DNA from: a virus
Length of the DNA stretch: 46,814 bases
Strand: one strand, 5' to 3'
Virus record (IMG/VR): IMGVR_UViG_3300028786_000012
Location: 1-46,814 of that record
A program made the position numbers and the translations under genes. Under the pieces are notes generated by a model, which worked only from the letters and a program-made list of their open reading frames with translations, did no database searches and was not told the origin of the DNA. Positions 1 through 6,069 of the stretch are shown here, in pieces; the stretch's first letter is position 1; the number at the start of each line of letters is the position of its first letter.

Positions 1-91
1 TAACCGCCATGATGAGGAAAGGGGAGGAAACTAGAGCAAATGCCGCCAGTACGATAACCAAAAATTCTACTACTGCTCTGAGATTGTCCAT
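1..91 (-). CDS. Small membrane protein, 3' end outside window (partial)
   Basis: Only the first 30 codons are inside the window. The start is an ATG at 91, seven bases after an AAGGGG ribosome binding site. The visible part begins MDNLRAVVEFLVIVLAAFAL and continues hydrophobic, which fits one N-terminal membrane segment from about residue 8 to 29. The leader carries the GCCC-AGTA-GGGC hairpin also found upstream of the genes starting at 1964 and 4453. The gene was too truncated to compare with any family; it may be a small inner-membrane protein of the early region. Confidence 0.6.
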   Translation of the reverse strand, partial: MDNLRAVVEFLVIVLAAFALVSSPFLIMAV

Positions 92-105
92 TTTGTATCC
101 CCTTT

Positions 106-117
106 GCCCTACTGGGC
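106..117 (-). promoter_or_regulatory. Leader hairpin next to RBS, copy 1
   Basis: GCCC-AGTA-GGGC, a four-base-pair stem with a four-base loop, ends just before the AAGGGG ribosome binding site of the gene starting at 91. The same arrangement recurs at 1979-1990 and 4467-4478 at nearly the same distance (14-15 nt) from the start codon. The hairpin and spacing are seen directly. A role in translation initiation or mRNA stability is inferred. Confidence 0.55.
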
Positions 118-141
118 TTGTCGTGTGGTGTGGTTTGCAGT

Positions 142-175
142 GTAGTGGCTCTACTCCCTCCTGTAAAGCCACTAC
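142..175. promoter_or_regulatory. Inverted repeat in leader of the gene at 91
   Basis: A nine-base inverted repeat, GTAGTGGCT (142-150) and AGCCACTAC (167-175), lies between the gene ending at 187 and the one starting at 91. It overlaps a CAGTA-N7-TACAG motif (complement 161-177) resembling motifs before three other leftward genes. There is no U-run after it on the minus strand, so it looks more like an operator or RNA structure than an intrinsic terminator. Confidence 0.45.
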
Positions 176-186
176 TGCTATCTATT

Positions 187-525
187 TTAGGATTGTTTCA
201 GCCATGCGCAGTCCTCATAAGGTAGGGAGGAGTCGGCGTGAAAGAATAGCGTTTCTTCCGGGACTACCAGAGTCGCCACTTGTGTTCCTTTGCGGACGTT
301 ACAACGGACAATCCCGGCGCTATGGCTTGTTGACGTGATGAGCCAACCCGCGTCATTCCACACGTCCGTGGTGGCGAACTTATCATAGAACTTGTCGTGC
401 TCACTTGCCCGGATTGGGAGGTTTGCTTCCGAATTCTTGTAACTCCGCCCAATATGGGGGGCGCTACCAGTCCAGATGGATAGGCCGTACTGTATCCCAT
501 TGTAGCTGGTAGCTTTCTTTTTCAT
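187..525 (-). CDS. Hypothetical protein, 112 aa
   Basis: The start is an ATG at 525, with AGGGGA upstream. The protein is soluble and begins MKKKATSYNGIQYG, with several Trp, Tyr and Cys residues and no membrane segment. I do not recognise the family. It is the first gene after the terminator/promoter overlap at 574-613 and is probably transcribed from the promoter there. Its leader contains two direct GCCCTAG repeats (527-533 and 543-549) in place of the GCCC/GGGC hairpin seen at neighbouring genes. Confidence 0.65.
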   Translation of the reverse strand: MKKKATSYNGIQYGLSIWTGSAPHIGRSYKNSEANLPIRASEHDKFYDKFATTDVWNDAGWLITSTSHSAGIVRCNVRKGTQVATLVVPEETLFFHADSSLPYEDCAWLKQS

Positions 526-549
526 TGCCCTAGTCCCCTTATGCCCTAG

Positions 550-566
550 CAGTATGCCCGGTACAG
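550..566 (-). promoter_or_regulatory. CAGTA-N7-TACTG-like motif upstream of the gene at 525
   Basis: On the minus strand this reads CTGTA-N7-TACTG. Related interrupted palindromes lie upstream of the genes starting at 1964 (2017-2033) and 4453 (4510-4527), with a weaker one at 161-177. Here it falls just downstream of the -10 box at 574-579, a position typical of a repressor operator at the transcription start. Confidence 0.45.
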
Positions 567-573
567 GAATGCG

Positions 574-602
574 ATTCTATAGATATAAGAAAGCCCCGTC
601 AA
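574..602 (-). promoter_or_regulatory. Sigma70-like promoter, leftward
   Basis: On the minus strand TTGACG (complement 597-602) is separated by 17 bp from TAGAAT (complement 574-579). It would drive the gene starting at 525. The -35 hexamer lies inside the terminator hairpin at 593-613, so the two signals share bases. Confidence 0.55.
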
Positions 603-613
603 CCGGACGGGGC
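593..613 (-). terminator. Intrinsic terminator hairpin
   Basis: An eight-base-pair perfect stem, GCCCCGTC (593-600) with GACGGGGC (606-613), and a five-base loop. On the minus strand it is followed by a short T-rich run (TTTCTT). It lies seven bases beyond the stop of the 47-aa gene at 620, so it ends the upstream leftward operon. Confidence 0.65.
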
Positions 614-619
614 TCTATT

Positions 620-763
620 CTATAACCTTTTCAGACGCTCTATGCAGCGCTCTATGATGTCGTAGCTAACTCCCCTTGGGATGTCCTCAAACCCGTAGAC
701 TATCAGCTCATAACCGCTTAGCCGTAGCCTGATAAGTGCCGGGAATTCGTTACTTATGGGCAT
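620..763 (-). CDS. Hypothetical small protein, 47 aa
   Basis: A 47-codon gene starting ATG at 763 and ending TAG at 620, overlapping the previous gene by 14 bases. The product starts MPISNEFPALIRLRLSGYEL and ends with a basic helix-like segment (IERCIERLKRL). The overlap, the operon position and the terminator immediately downstream support its being real. The family is not recognised. Confidence 0.55.
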   Translation of the reverse strand: MPISNEFPALIRLRLSGYELIVYGFEDIPRGVSYDIIERCIERLKRL

Positions 764-998
764 AGTTTGCCCCCATCAACTCTACATAGCGGCAATCCGC
801 TGTTACTACTCCCGGGCGTACCTTGTAACCTTTGCGCATTGTTAGGCACTCCTCCCAATCCTGAGCAGCTTCTACCACGTTGGCACTACTCCACGTCTCC
901 GGCTCATAATATTCTTGGGCACAACTGGCGCCAGTTGTAGGCGAGCCAGTAGAGAGACAAAGGGTAGTAACTAGAACAATCTCGGCAAATGCAGGCAT
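750..998 (-). CDS. Hypothetical protein with hydrophobic N-terminus, 82 aa
   Basis: ATG at 998 follows a CGGGAG ribosome binding site. Residues about 7-15 are hydrophobic, followed by a short small-residue region ending GASC, so it may be exported or be a lipoprotein, though the N-region lacks positive charge and the lipobox is poor. Four Cys residues occur in the rest. It lies between the gene ending at 1021 and the 47-aa gene it overlaps. The family is not recognised. Confidence 0.55.
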   Translation of the reverse strand: MPAFAEIVLVTTLCLSTGSPTTGASCAQEYYEPETWSSANVVEAAQDWEECLTMRKGYKVRPGVVTADCRYVELMGANYAHK

Positions 999-1020
999 AT
1001 CAGATACTCCCGAAAGTTTA

Positions 1021-1296
1021 CTATTTCCGTTTTAAGTTGGGCGGCCTAGCTCTAATCTTTTCAATGCTAGGCCCGTAGTCTGTAAACATACCGCTACCGA
1101 AAAGGGTATAAGTCTCCCCCTTTAGGGCATGATATATAGTTTCAATTTGCCCCCTCTCTACCCGACCTAGTGTCGTAGGATCTAGAGTGCCTAGCAGGGT
1201 TTTTAGAATCCCGGCCAGTTGAGGCGATAGAGCTTTTAAGTTGAGACTATCGCCGTCGATTAAGGGAGGGGGCGACGTTGGGTTACGTCGCCACAC
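1021..1296 (-). CDS. Hypothetical protein, 91 aa, GTG start
   Basis: A GTG at 1296 follows a strong GGAGG site with seven-base spacing, which decides the start. The product is Pro-rich at the N-terminus and basic at the C-terminus (NLKRK), with no membrane segment. It follows the 217-aa gene with a 14-base gap, so it belongs to the same operon. Family unknown. Confidence 0.65.
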   Translation of the reverse strand: MWRRNPTSPPPLIDGDSLNLKALSPQLAGILKTLLGTLDPTTLGRVERGQIETIYHALKGETYTLFGSGMFTDYGPSIEKIRARPPNLKRK

Positions 1297-1310
1297 TTTA
1301 GAGCCTCCTA

Positions 1311-1964
1311 TTAGATTGCCTGTATTACGTCATAACCCATATTGCGCAATCGATCCAATCCAGCGGTGATATACAAGTCCCGGAACTTGCCGCCGTTGAA
1401 GTTGGCAAAGTGGGCGCCCATACGCTTTGCTTTATCGTCCCAACGTTTCTGGAATCCATCCGGGAAAGTGTAGTAAACCCGTACAGCTTGCCCTTCTATT
1501 TCCTCCCGTTGTTCGTGACGTTTGCAGTCGCGACCATACGCCGCCAACAACTTTTCCGACTCGCTATCAGTCCCGCAATGGTCCGCCATTCTCACGCCGT
1601 CAACCCATAGGCCGCGCAATGCAGCGGCAAACTTGTCGTAACCATATCCCCCGGCACTACCTTGTTGCATCCCGAAAAGATCATAGGCGGCAAAACTTTC
1701 GTGGTCCTGATTCTGCCCCCAGTCGCGTTTAGTTTGGGATGCAGTAACAGCCTTGGCAAATTGCGCCTCTGTTAGAACGCCTGTATTTAGTGCCGACTCA
1801 AGACAACGGGTAGTCGCATTATCGCCAACGTTCCACACGTCAACGGATACCCGGCCACCATTGGAAAAGTGGGCGTTTACAGTGGCGATATGCTTTCCAC
1901 GTTTGAGGACGACAAAGGCCGAAACGGATTTACCGGCGGATGTTTCGCGAACTTGAGTAGCCAT
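1311..1964 (-). CDS. Conserved phage-type hypothetical protein, 217 aa
   Basis: ATG at 1964 follows an AAGGGAG site and a leader hairpin. The N-terminal part has short beta-strand-like runs (residues about 13-45, including HIATVNAHFSNGGRVSVDVW). The middle contains a Gly-rich segment (GGYGYDKFAAALRGL). Proteins with this combination recur in phage early regions without known function (recalled, not searched). No catalytic motif was recognised. Confidence 0.7.
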   Translation of the reverse strand: MATQVRETSAGKSVSAFVVLKRGKHIATVNAHFSNGGRVSVDVWNVGDNATTRCLESALNTGVLTEAQFAKAVTASQTKRDWGQNQDHESFAAYDLFGMQQGSAGGYGYDKFAAALRGLWVDGVRMADHCGTDSESEKLLAAYGRDCKRHEQREEIEGQAVRVYYTFPDGFQKRWDDKAKRMGAHFANFNGGKFRDLYITAGLDRLRNMGYDVIQAI

Positions 1965-1978
1965 TTTGTAACTCCCTT

Positions 1979-1990
1979 GCCCTACTGGGC
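1979..1990 (-). promoter_or_regulatory. Leader hairpin next to RBS, copy 2
   Basis: GCCC-AGTA-GGGC lies directly before the AAGGGAG site of the gene starting at 1964. It is identical in sequence to the copy at 106-117. Confidence 0.55.
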
Positions 1991-2016
1991 GTCTATTGGT
2001 ACGGGGTAGAGTAGAG

Positions 2017-2033
2017 CAGTATTCCGACTACTG
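2017..2033 (-). promoter_or_regulatory. CAGTA-N7-TACTG interrupted palindrome
   Basis: A perfect 5-bp inverted repeat with a seven-base spacer, 53 bp upstream of the gene starting at 1964. It lies between that gene and the gene ending at 2039, in a 74-bp gap that could hold a promoter. A candidate operator. Confidence 0.45.
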
Positions 2034-2038
2034 CAAAC

Positions 2039-2350
2039 CTATTTTTGCTTTTCTTTTACAGGCCGCTCACGGGTTACCTTAGAGACGGGAGTGGGATACT
2101 CCCCCTCAAAAAACAGTATCCCGCCACACTGGGCTAGGCCTTGCTGGCTCATACTTTCCGCCCCACGGTAGGAGGAGGCTATAGACGCCTGTAGAGCCTT
2201 GAGCGTGCCTCCCGGCTCGCCAGTAAATAGGACCGACTCGCCTACCTCTAGGCTCGCCATGATAGCCTTGCGGCCTCCCTCCCGTGGTCCCTTGAGGACT
2301 TTTCCCTTTTGTGTCGGTTGTCCCGGGAGGGATTTATTTTGCTCATTCAT
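2039..2350 (-). CDS. Hypothetical protein, 103 aa
   Basis: Starts at 2350 and overlaps the upstream gene's end by four bases. It has a charged N-terminus (lysine, glutamine and glycine rich), then a compact region with GESVLFTGEPGGTLKALQAS and a Gly-rich segment, and a basic C-terminus. The layout resembles small phage proteins of unknown function that have a helix followed by a short beta hairpin (recalled, unsearched). Possibly DNA-binding, but no motif proves it. Confidence 0.6.
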   Translation of the reverse strand: MNEQNKSLPGQPTQKGKVLKGPREGGRKAIMASLEVGESVLFTGEPGGTLKALQASIASSYRGAESMSQQGLAQCGGILFFEGEYPTPVSKVTRERPVKEKQK

Positions 2351-2706
2351 TGTTTCGACTCCACTTTCCAGACTAGCGAAAGGATCTTAACGTTGGGGTT
2401 TTTTGGTTGTACCCATGCCACAAAGGCCGCTTTTATCTCTACCCGTGACATCTCATCCGCTCCCGGCATATAAGTATTTTTATACTTCCCAGAGTCTACG
2501 CTAACAGTATAAGTCTCCCCGTCTAGCGTTTTATATTCCTTTTCAACTTGTACCCGCTCGAAAGTATCCCGGAATACCTCCTCTGGGCTATCGTCAAACG
2601 TTACGCTAACCGATAGCGTAGACTTTGCCTGACTATTAGCCCAAACCTGCATAGCGGCATGTAGGCCAGAATCGGTGTGGTAGTCCTTACGGTTTGGCTT
2701 ATTCAT
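2347..2706 (-). CDS. Hypothetical protein, 119 aa
   Basis: ATG at 2706 is preferred over upstream in-frame codons because GGAG lies nine bases before it and it overlaps the previous stop by only eight bases. The protein is mixed alpha/beta, with strand-like runs such as STLSVSVTFDD and a C-terminus ending in VWKVESKQ. No family recognised. Confidence 0.65.
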   Translation of the reverse strand: MNKPNRKDYHTDSGLHAAMQVWANSQAKSTLSVSVTFDDSPEEVFRDTFERVQVEKEYKTLDGETYTVSVDSGKYKNTYMPGADEMSRVEIKAAFVAWVQPKNPNVKILSLVWKVESKQ

Positions 2707-2989
2707 CAACTGGCTCTCCACTGGCCGATTCGATTTGCTGGCTACAGTGGTCGCAATAGAGGTCTGGATTCTCATAATTGATATCAACTCCCGAGGCTAC
2801 CCATCCGCTCCACAACTCACGTTGTCGCGTATCTTGGCTGATTTGCTTATATTCCGACTTGGCGCATGCTTTACAGAGACAACCGCCGTCCGCCATTACT
2901 AGATATTTCGGATAGCCTCCCGGCCATGCATAAGGCTGGCGGATAAACTCCCGGACTTGTACAAGTACCTCATTGCGTTTAGTCGCCAT
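2699..2989 (-). CDS. Conserved phage protein with two CxxC zinc-binding pairs, 96 aa
   Basis: Starts ATG at 2989. The pattern CxxC (in CLCKAC, about residues 37-42) and CxxC (in CDHC, about residues 79-82) with a conserved GVDINYENPDLYCDHC block matches a small zinc-ribbon-like protein that I recall from many phage early regions; its function is unknown. The zinc ligands are inferred from Cys spacing. It sits in the same overlapping operon as its neighbours. Confidence 0.7.
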   Translation of the reverse strand: MATKRNEVLVQVREFIRQPYAWPGGYPKYLVMADGGCLCKACAKSEYKQISQDTRQRELWSGWVASGVDINYENPDLYCDHCSQQIESASGEPVDE

Positions 2990-2991
2990 GA

Positions 2992-3234
2992 TTAGAGCCC
3001 CTTAAAATCGGTGATAGAGTAGCGGACGGTTTTATATTGCCACGTGAAAAGTTGGTTAGTCTCAGAATACAGACACTCTGTAGTCTGGGCCATTGCCTCA
3101 TATTGGCGAAACAACTTTTCTGTAATTTCCCGCAGTTGGTGGCCAGTCCGTCCCATCTCTACAGCGTGAAAAGTAACAGCGCCAGAAGTGAGGCATACGC
3201 GTCGGCAAAGTTCCCGACTAGTTAGGCGAGCCAT
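2992..3234 (-). CDS. Hypothetical protein, 80 aa
   Basis: ATG at 3234 overlaps the stop of the upstream gene in a TAATG arrangement, suggesting translational coupling. The protein is mostly helical in appearance, with an N-terminal basic segment (MARLTSRELCRRVCL) that could be a short DNA-binding helix. No family recognised. Confidence 0.6.
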   Translation of the reverse strand: MARLTSRELCRRVCLTSGAVTFHAVEMGRTGHQLREITEKLFRQYEAMAQTTECLYSETNQLFTWQYKTVRYSITDFKGL

Positions 3235-3626
3235 TAGCAGTCCTCCTCTGGCGACTCATTGTCGCGGCAATAATCCACGACATCAAATCCGAAATTTAAC
3301 TTTTCATCTTGCGACATCCGGTCGTAACAGAGAGCCCACAAGTCACCGTCCTGATGTAGTCGAAACTTGTCTCCCTCCTCTGTTACAAACTCGGCATTAT
3401 TGAGAATCCAATCCCAAGCTTCCCAATAGCATTCATTCTCAGGATCATAGGCCGCTTCCCATTGTTCCCGGTTAGCCTCGGTTAGCCCCCATTTGGCGCA
3501 GTGGACTAGATCCAATGCCCCCAGACTATCAGTCACAAAGTCCCGAGGGATGAATCGGCCACGGTTAGAGTCTAACAGCAGCATAACAGCGGCAAGTTTT
3601 GCAGTAGGTGCGGATATGATAAACAT
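3234..3626 (-). CDS. Conserved phage-type hypothetical protein, 130 aa
   Basis: Starts ATG at 3626 and lies two bases after the stop of the 274-aa gene. Residues about 65-110 form an acidic, Trp-rich region (WEAWDWILNNAEF, then GDKFRLHQDGDLWALC) seen in unannotated phage proteins (recalled). The N-terminus is hydrophobic without being a clear signal peptide. Function unknown. Confidence 0.65.
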   Translation of the reverse strand: MFIISAPTAKLAAVMLLLDSNRGRFIPRDFVTDSLGALDLVHCAKWGLTEANREQWEAAYDPENECYWEAWDWILNNAEFVTEEGDKFRLHQDGDLWALCYDRMSQDEKLNFGFDVVDYCRDNESPEEDC

Positions 3627-3628
3627 GA

Positions 3629-4453
3629 CTAGTTGGCCTCGGTTTGCAGGTAGTCGAAAGTTTCTTTAGAGACAAGTCCCCAGCTAGAGCCATAACCCGC
3701 CAACAACTCCCCAGCTAGCTCTAGAGCCGCCGTATGGTGATAGTCGTTTTGATCCTCTACGCCCCAGAGTGATCCTGAGACGCTTGTCTCCTCCCCGTTG
3801 TCGTCTAGTAGAGTGACAACTACGCCGACATATTGCCAATCCCCTACGCACCATCCCCGCAGATAATTGAAGTCAGACAATGCAGCCTTTGCCGCTTGTT
3901 GGCGTTTAGTCTGGCTTCCGTCATTGTAGGGTTTGGCGTCCCATCCATCACGGCGGGCAATCCGGCAAGCTTCCGCATAATCGTAGAAACGCTTAGAGCC
4001 GTGACGGCCGCCATTCAAGACAAACTCCCCGGGGAACTTATCCCGACTTACCCAATCAGATACAGGCCCGTGCCCATCGCATTCCTTCCACGGCTCCCCA
4101 CTATCAGTATCCTCCTCAAAGGAGACGCGGAAAGTGAAAGCTTTCCCGGCATATTCCGCTTTGATAGTCTCCCCGCAAAATTCTACGGTAGTCGCGGGGG
4201 GTTTGGCGTCCGCCACAAGCTTAGCGTAGGGGGACTGGTAGGATAGAACCTCTACCACTACACTAGTCCCGTCTAGGATTGCCACTAGGCGGTGGGGGGC
4301 GCCAGTCTTCCAAACGTCTACAGCAGCCTTTAGCGCTACCTTTGCCGCCGCTAGGCCACGGGGCTTAACGTCCAGCTCTAGCCATTGGGCGTCCGTGTCG
4401 AATGCCACGCCAGTGGTGCCAAATACTTGCTGTACTTCTATCCGGTATTTCAT
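3629..4453 (-). CDS. Conserved phage protein of unknown function, 274 aa
   Basis: ATG at 4453 is chosen because an AAAGGAG site lies seven bases upstream; a longer reading to 4531 would run through the leader signals. The middle contains ECDGHGPVSDW, then GSKRFYDYAEACRIARRDGW, and then a strand-rich part around GVVVTLLDDNGEE, a combination I recall from many unrelated phage genomes without known role. It is the first gene of the leftward operon that runs to the window edge. Confidence 0.75.
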   Translation of the reverse strand: MKYRIEVQQVFGTTGVAFDTDAQWLELDVKPRGLAAAKVALKAAVDVWKTGAPHRLVAILDGTSVVVEVLSYQSPYAKLVADAKPPATTVEFCGETIKAEYAGKAFTFRVSFEEDTDSGEPWKECDGHGPVSDWVSRDKFPGEFVLNGGRHGSKRFYDYAEACRIARRDGWDAKPYNDGSQTKRQQAAKAALSDFNYLRGWCVGDWQYVGVVVTLLDDNGEETSVSGSLWGVEDQNDYHHTAALELAGELLAGYGSSWGLVSKETFDYLQTEAN

Positions 4454-4466
4454 TTGCAGCTCCTTT

Positions 4467-4478
4467 GCCCTACGGGGC
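4467..4478 (-). promoter_or_regulatory. Leader hairpin next to RBS, copy 3
   Basis: GCCC-CGTA-GGGC on the minus strand, directly before the AAAGGAG site of the gene starting at 4453. The stem matches copies 1 and 2; the loop differs. Confidence 0.55.
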
Positions 4479-4492
4479 GTTTGTTGTCGGTT

Positions 4493-4527
4493 GACGTGGC
4501 AAACTATGGCAGTACTTCCCGATACTG
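4493..4527 (-). promoter_or_regulatory. Candidate leftward promoter and CAGTA...TACTG operator
   Basis: On the minus strand TTGCCA is followed after 17 bp by CATAGT, a weak sigma70-like match. It overlaps the interrupted palindrome CAGTA-N8-TACTG at 4510-4527. The half-site GATACTG (plus strand 4521-4527) is repeated exactly inside the plus-strand promoter at 4626-4632, so one regulator could control both directions. Confidence 0.4.
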
Positions 4528-4556
4528 GCAAGCCCGTTTGTGATTTTATTTTGTCC

Positions 4557-4589
4557 GGGCTTTCCCTTCTATATAGGCACGGAAAGCCC
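4557..4589. other. Hairpin, nine-base-pair stem
   Basis: GGGCTTTCC (4557-4565) pairs with GGAAAGCCC (4581-4589). It lies between the leftward and rightward promoters. The bases after it on either strand are A/T rich but without a clean U-run, so it could be a weak terminator or an operator. Confidence 0.4.
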
Positions 4590-4611
4590 AGAATTTATTT
4601 TGCTTTCCGGC

Positions 4612-4639
4612 TTGACTGTATCATTGATACTGCTAGAAT
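4612..4639 (+). promoter_or_regulatory. Sigma70-like promoter with operator in the spacer
   Basis: TTGACT (4612-4617), a 16-bp spacer and TAGAAT (4634-4639), preceded by TGC, give an extended -10 promoter. The spacer contains the perfect 13-bp palindrome GTATCATTGATAC (4618-4630), an ideal place for a repressor. It points toward parA, with a leader of more than 500 nt crossing the iterons. Confidence 0.6.
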
Positions 4640-4811
4640 TACCCGTAGCAGGCAACGCAGCCCCGGACTGGGCGAGCACTGGAGACAAACACGGAGAGTG
4701 CCTGCGATTTAGGTCGTTAGCTTCCTATCTATTAGCCTGCTCATAATAAGCTTAGCTTGCTATCGAATTCGTTAGTTAGCTACCTATCTTTCCCGGAACT
4801 CCGACAATTTG

Positions 4812-4966
4812 CTCAGGGGTCTGCCCTCCCCTGCGGATCTGGAAAGGGGTTGGGGGGTGTAGGTGCAATGGAGGCAGACCCCTGTAGGGGAATCCGGTGG
4901 GAGGGCTGCAGGGGAATCGCCTGACCCCTGTGATGGAAACACTCAGACCCCTGTAGCGGTAAGCAG
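4812..4966. repeat. Iteron cluster, about 23-bp period
   Basis: The core GACCCCTGTAGNGG occurs at 4877-4890, 4923-4936 (GACCCCTGTGATGG) and 4946-4959, with a degenerate member at about 4898-4920. The repeat frames start at 4875, 4898, 4921 and 4944, a constant 23 bp. An inverted partial copy (CAGGGGTC) lies at 4814-4821. Two-turn spacing is typical of plasmid iterons or partition centromeres. Its place upstream of parA favours a centromere or par operator, but a replication origin is possible. Confidence 0.6.
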
Positions 4967-5031
4967 CGCCCTTCCCGACTATAGCCTTGGGTGGTTGTGG
5001 AAGCAAGGAAGGGTGTATTGAACTCCTCAGT

Positions 5032-5053
5032 TCCCTAGTTAGGGAGTTCCCTA
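5032..5053. repeat. TCCCTA/TAGGGA operator-like repeats upstream of parA
   Basis: TCCCTA-GT-TAGGGA (5032-5045) is a 14-bp interrupted palindrome, followed by another TCCCTA at 5048-5053. The same word occurs repeatedly between parA and its partner gene (5978-6039). It may be a binding site of the small partition DNA-binding protein. Confidence 0.5.
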
Positions 5054-5175
5054 CTGAAGTATTTGCACAAGGAACTGGACAAGCACTCAATTCAGGACTT
5101 AACTATCTACTCAAGGGCTTGGGGACCACCCTAGCTACTGACTTCCTTACTCACTTGATTCCCGAGGCAATCACA

Positions 5176-5952
5176 ATGGCTATGAAAGTATTCGTTATCA
5201 CCTCTCAGAAGGGTGGCGTGGGCAAGACAACTATCTGTGGGCATATGGGTGTGCTGCTCTCCCGCCTCGGCTTCAGGGTGGTGCTGGTAGACACTGACCC
5301 ACACGCGGGCCTGACAGACTGGTGGAATGACCGTGAGGCAGAAGAGCCACAACTACTGTCAGTTGCCTTTGATGCACTGGCTAACTCTCTGGAGCTGCTG
5401 AAGAACTCTGGCGTGGACTTCGTGATCATTGACACCCCGCCGCAAGTTAGTGATGGCATTAAGGATCTGGTGATGCTCGCTGATCTGGTAGTCATTCCCT
5501 CTAAGGCATCTCGCCATGATCTGCGTGCAGTGCGTCGTACTGTTGATCTGGTGGAGGACACAGGGAAGAAGATGGTCTTCGTGCTGAATGAGGTACGTCC
5601 AAAGACGCGGATTGAGGGTGAGGCGATCTTGGCTATTGCCCAGCACGGTAAGCTCGCCCCGATCATCCACTACCGTCAGGACATCGTTACGAGCATGATC
5701 GATGGTCGCACCATTCAAGAGATTGCCCCTCGTTCCCCGGGGACTGCTGAGATTACCTCCCTAGTGGAATACTTGGTGAAGCAGGTAGGGACTCGGCTAC
5801 CGAACCACTCAGGTAAGGAGGCAGTGAAGCGGGGAGGTAAGCAAGCAATTACTGACCCAAGCACTCAAGTCACTGCGCACTCAGGGACTTACCTCCCCGC
5901 TCCACGAGGGAAGAAAGGAAGTACTAAAGGAACCGCTTCCTCCGTGAAGTAA
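5176..5952 (+). CDS. parA: ParA-family partition ATPase, 258 aa
   Basis: A Walker-type cytoskeletal ATPase that would separate plasmid copies by moving along nucleoid DNA together with a DNA-binding partner. The deviant Walker A motif KGGVGKTT is at residues 12-19, Walker A' DTDPH at 39-43 and Walker B VIIDTPP at 83-89. There is no N-terminal helix-turn-helix, so it resembles the short ParA (type Ib/ParF-like) class. ATG at 5176 is preferred over the longer frame from 4987 because GAGG lies eight bases before it and the Walker A then sits at the usual place. The last 50 residues are a low-complexity basic tail beyond the usual domain, and its DNA contains a perfect 14-bp inverted repeat (5828-5841 and 5888-5901). 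Confidence 0.92.
   Translation: MAMKVFVITSQKGGVGKTTICGHMGVLLSRLGFRVVLVDTDPHAGLTDWWNDREAEEPQLLSVAFDALANSLELLKNSGVDFVIIDTPPQVSDGIKDLVMLADLVVIPSKASRHDLRAVRRTVDLVEDTGKKMVFVLNEVRPKTRIEGEAILAIAQHGKLAPIIHYRQDIVTSMIDGRTIQEIAPRSPGTAEITSLVEYLVKQVGTRLPNHSGKEAVKRGGKQAITDPSTQVTAHSGTYLPAPRGKKGSTKGTASSVK
5828..5901. repeat. 14-bp perfect inverted repeat inside the 3' end of parA
   Basis: AGCGGGGAGGTAAG (5828-5841) and its exact complement (5888-5901) are separated by 46 bp and lie within codons for the low-complexity C-terminal tail. It could form a long-loop hairpin in the parA mRNA or be a protein-binding site. Confidence 0.55.
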
Positions 5953-5977
5953 GTACTGGCATACTGAATTACCCAAT

Positions 5978-6039
5978 TAGGGAACTCCCCAGTTCCCCAG
6001 TTAGGGATATCCCTGAATAGGGAAGTACCCAGCTAGGGG
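5978..6039. repeat. TAGGGA direct repeats between parA and its partner gene
   Basis: TAGGGA at 5978-5983, 6002-6007 and 6018-6023, plus TAGGGG at 6034-6039, gives start-to-start spacings of 24, 16 and 16 bp. Some are paired with an inverted TCCCC or TCCCT. Together with 5032-5053 these bracket parA and suggest a par operator or centromere. Confidence 0.5.
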
Positions 6040-6069
6040 AATCCCCAATTACTCAGTTAGGTGAACATC

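Larger units (their letters stand above)
4454..5175. other. Non-coding regulatory and repeat region between the leftward operon and parA
   Basis: About 720 bp without a credible gene. It holds, in order, the leader of the gene at 4453, a nine-base-pair hairpin (4557-4565 with 4581-4589), a strong plus-strand promoter (4612-4639), a stretch with repeated TTAGC words (about 4710-4790), the 23-bp iteron cluster (4812-4966) and TCCCTA/TAGGGA motifs (5032-5053) before parA. Short open frames here overlap the repeats and lack ribosome binding sites. Confidence 0.6.

Noticed and set aside
4868-4924. Short 18-codon open frame in the iteron region
   Set aside because: It is made of the repeat sequence itself, lacks a ribosome binding site and has no coding-like features.
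4812-4966. Possible CRISPR array
   Set aside because: Repeats follow each other every 23 bp without separate spacers, and no cas gene was seen. Iterons explain it better.
4987-5175. Longer N-terminal extension of ParA
   Set aside because: The extra 63 codons run through regulatory repeats, match no ParA pattern and lack a ribosome binding site; ATG 5176 has one and puts Walker A at the normal place.
5205-5666. 153-aa open frame on the minus strand
   Set aside because: Antisense to parA, which has intact Walker motifs. Ser/Thr-rich shadow composition.
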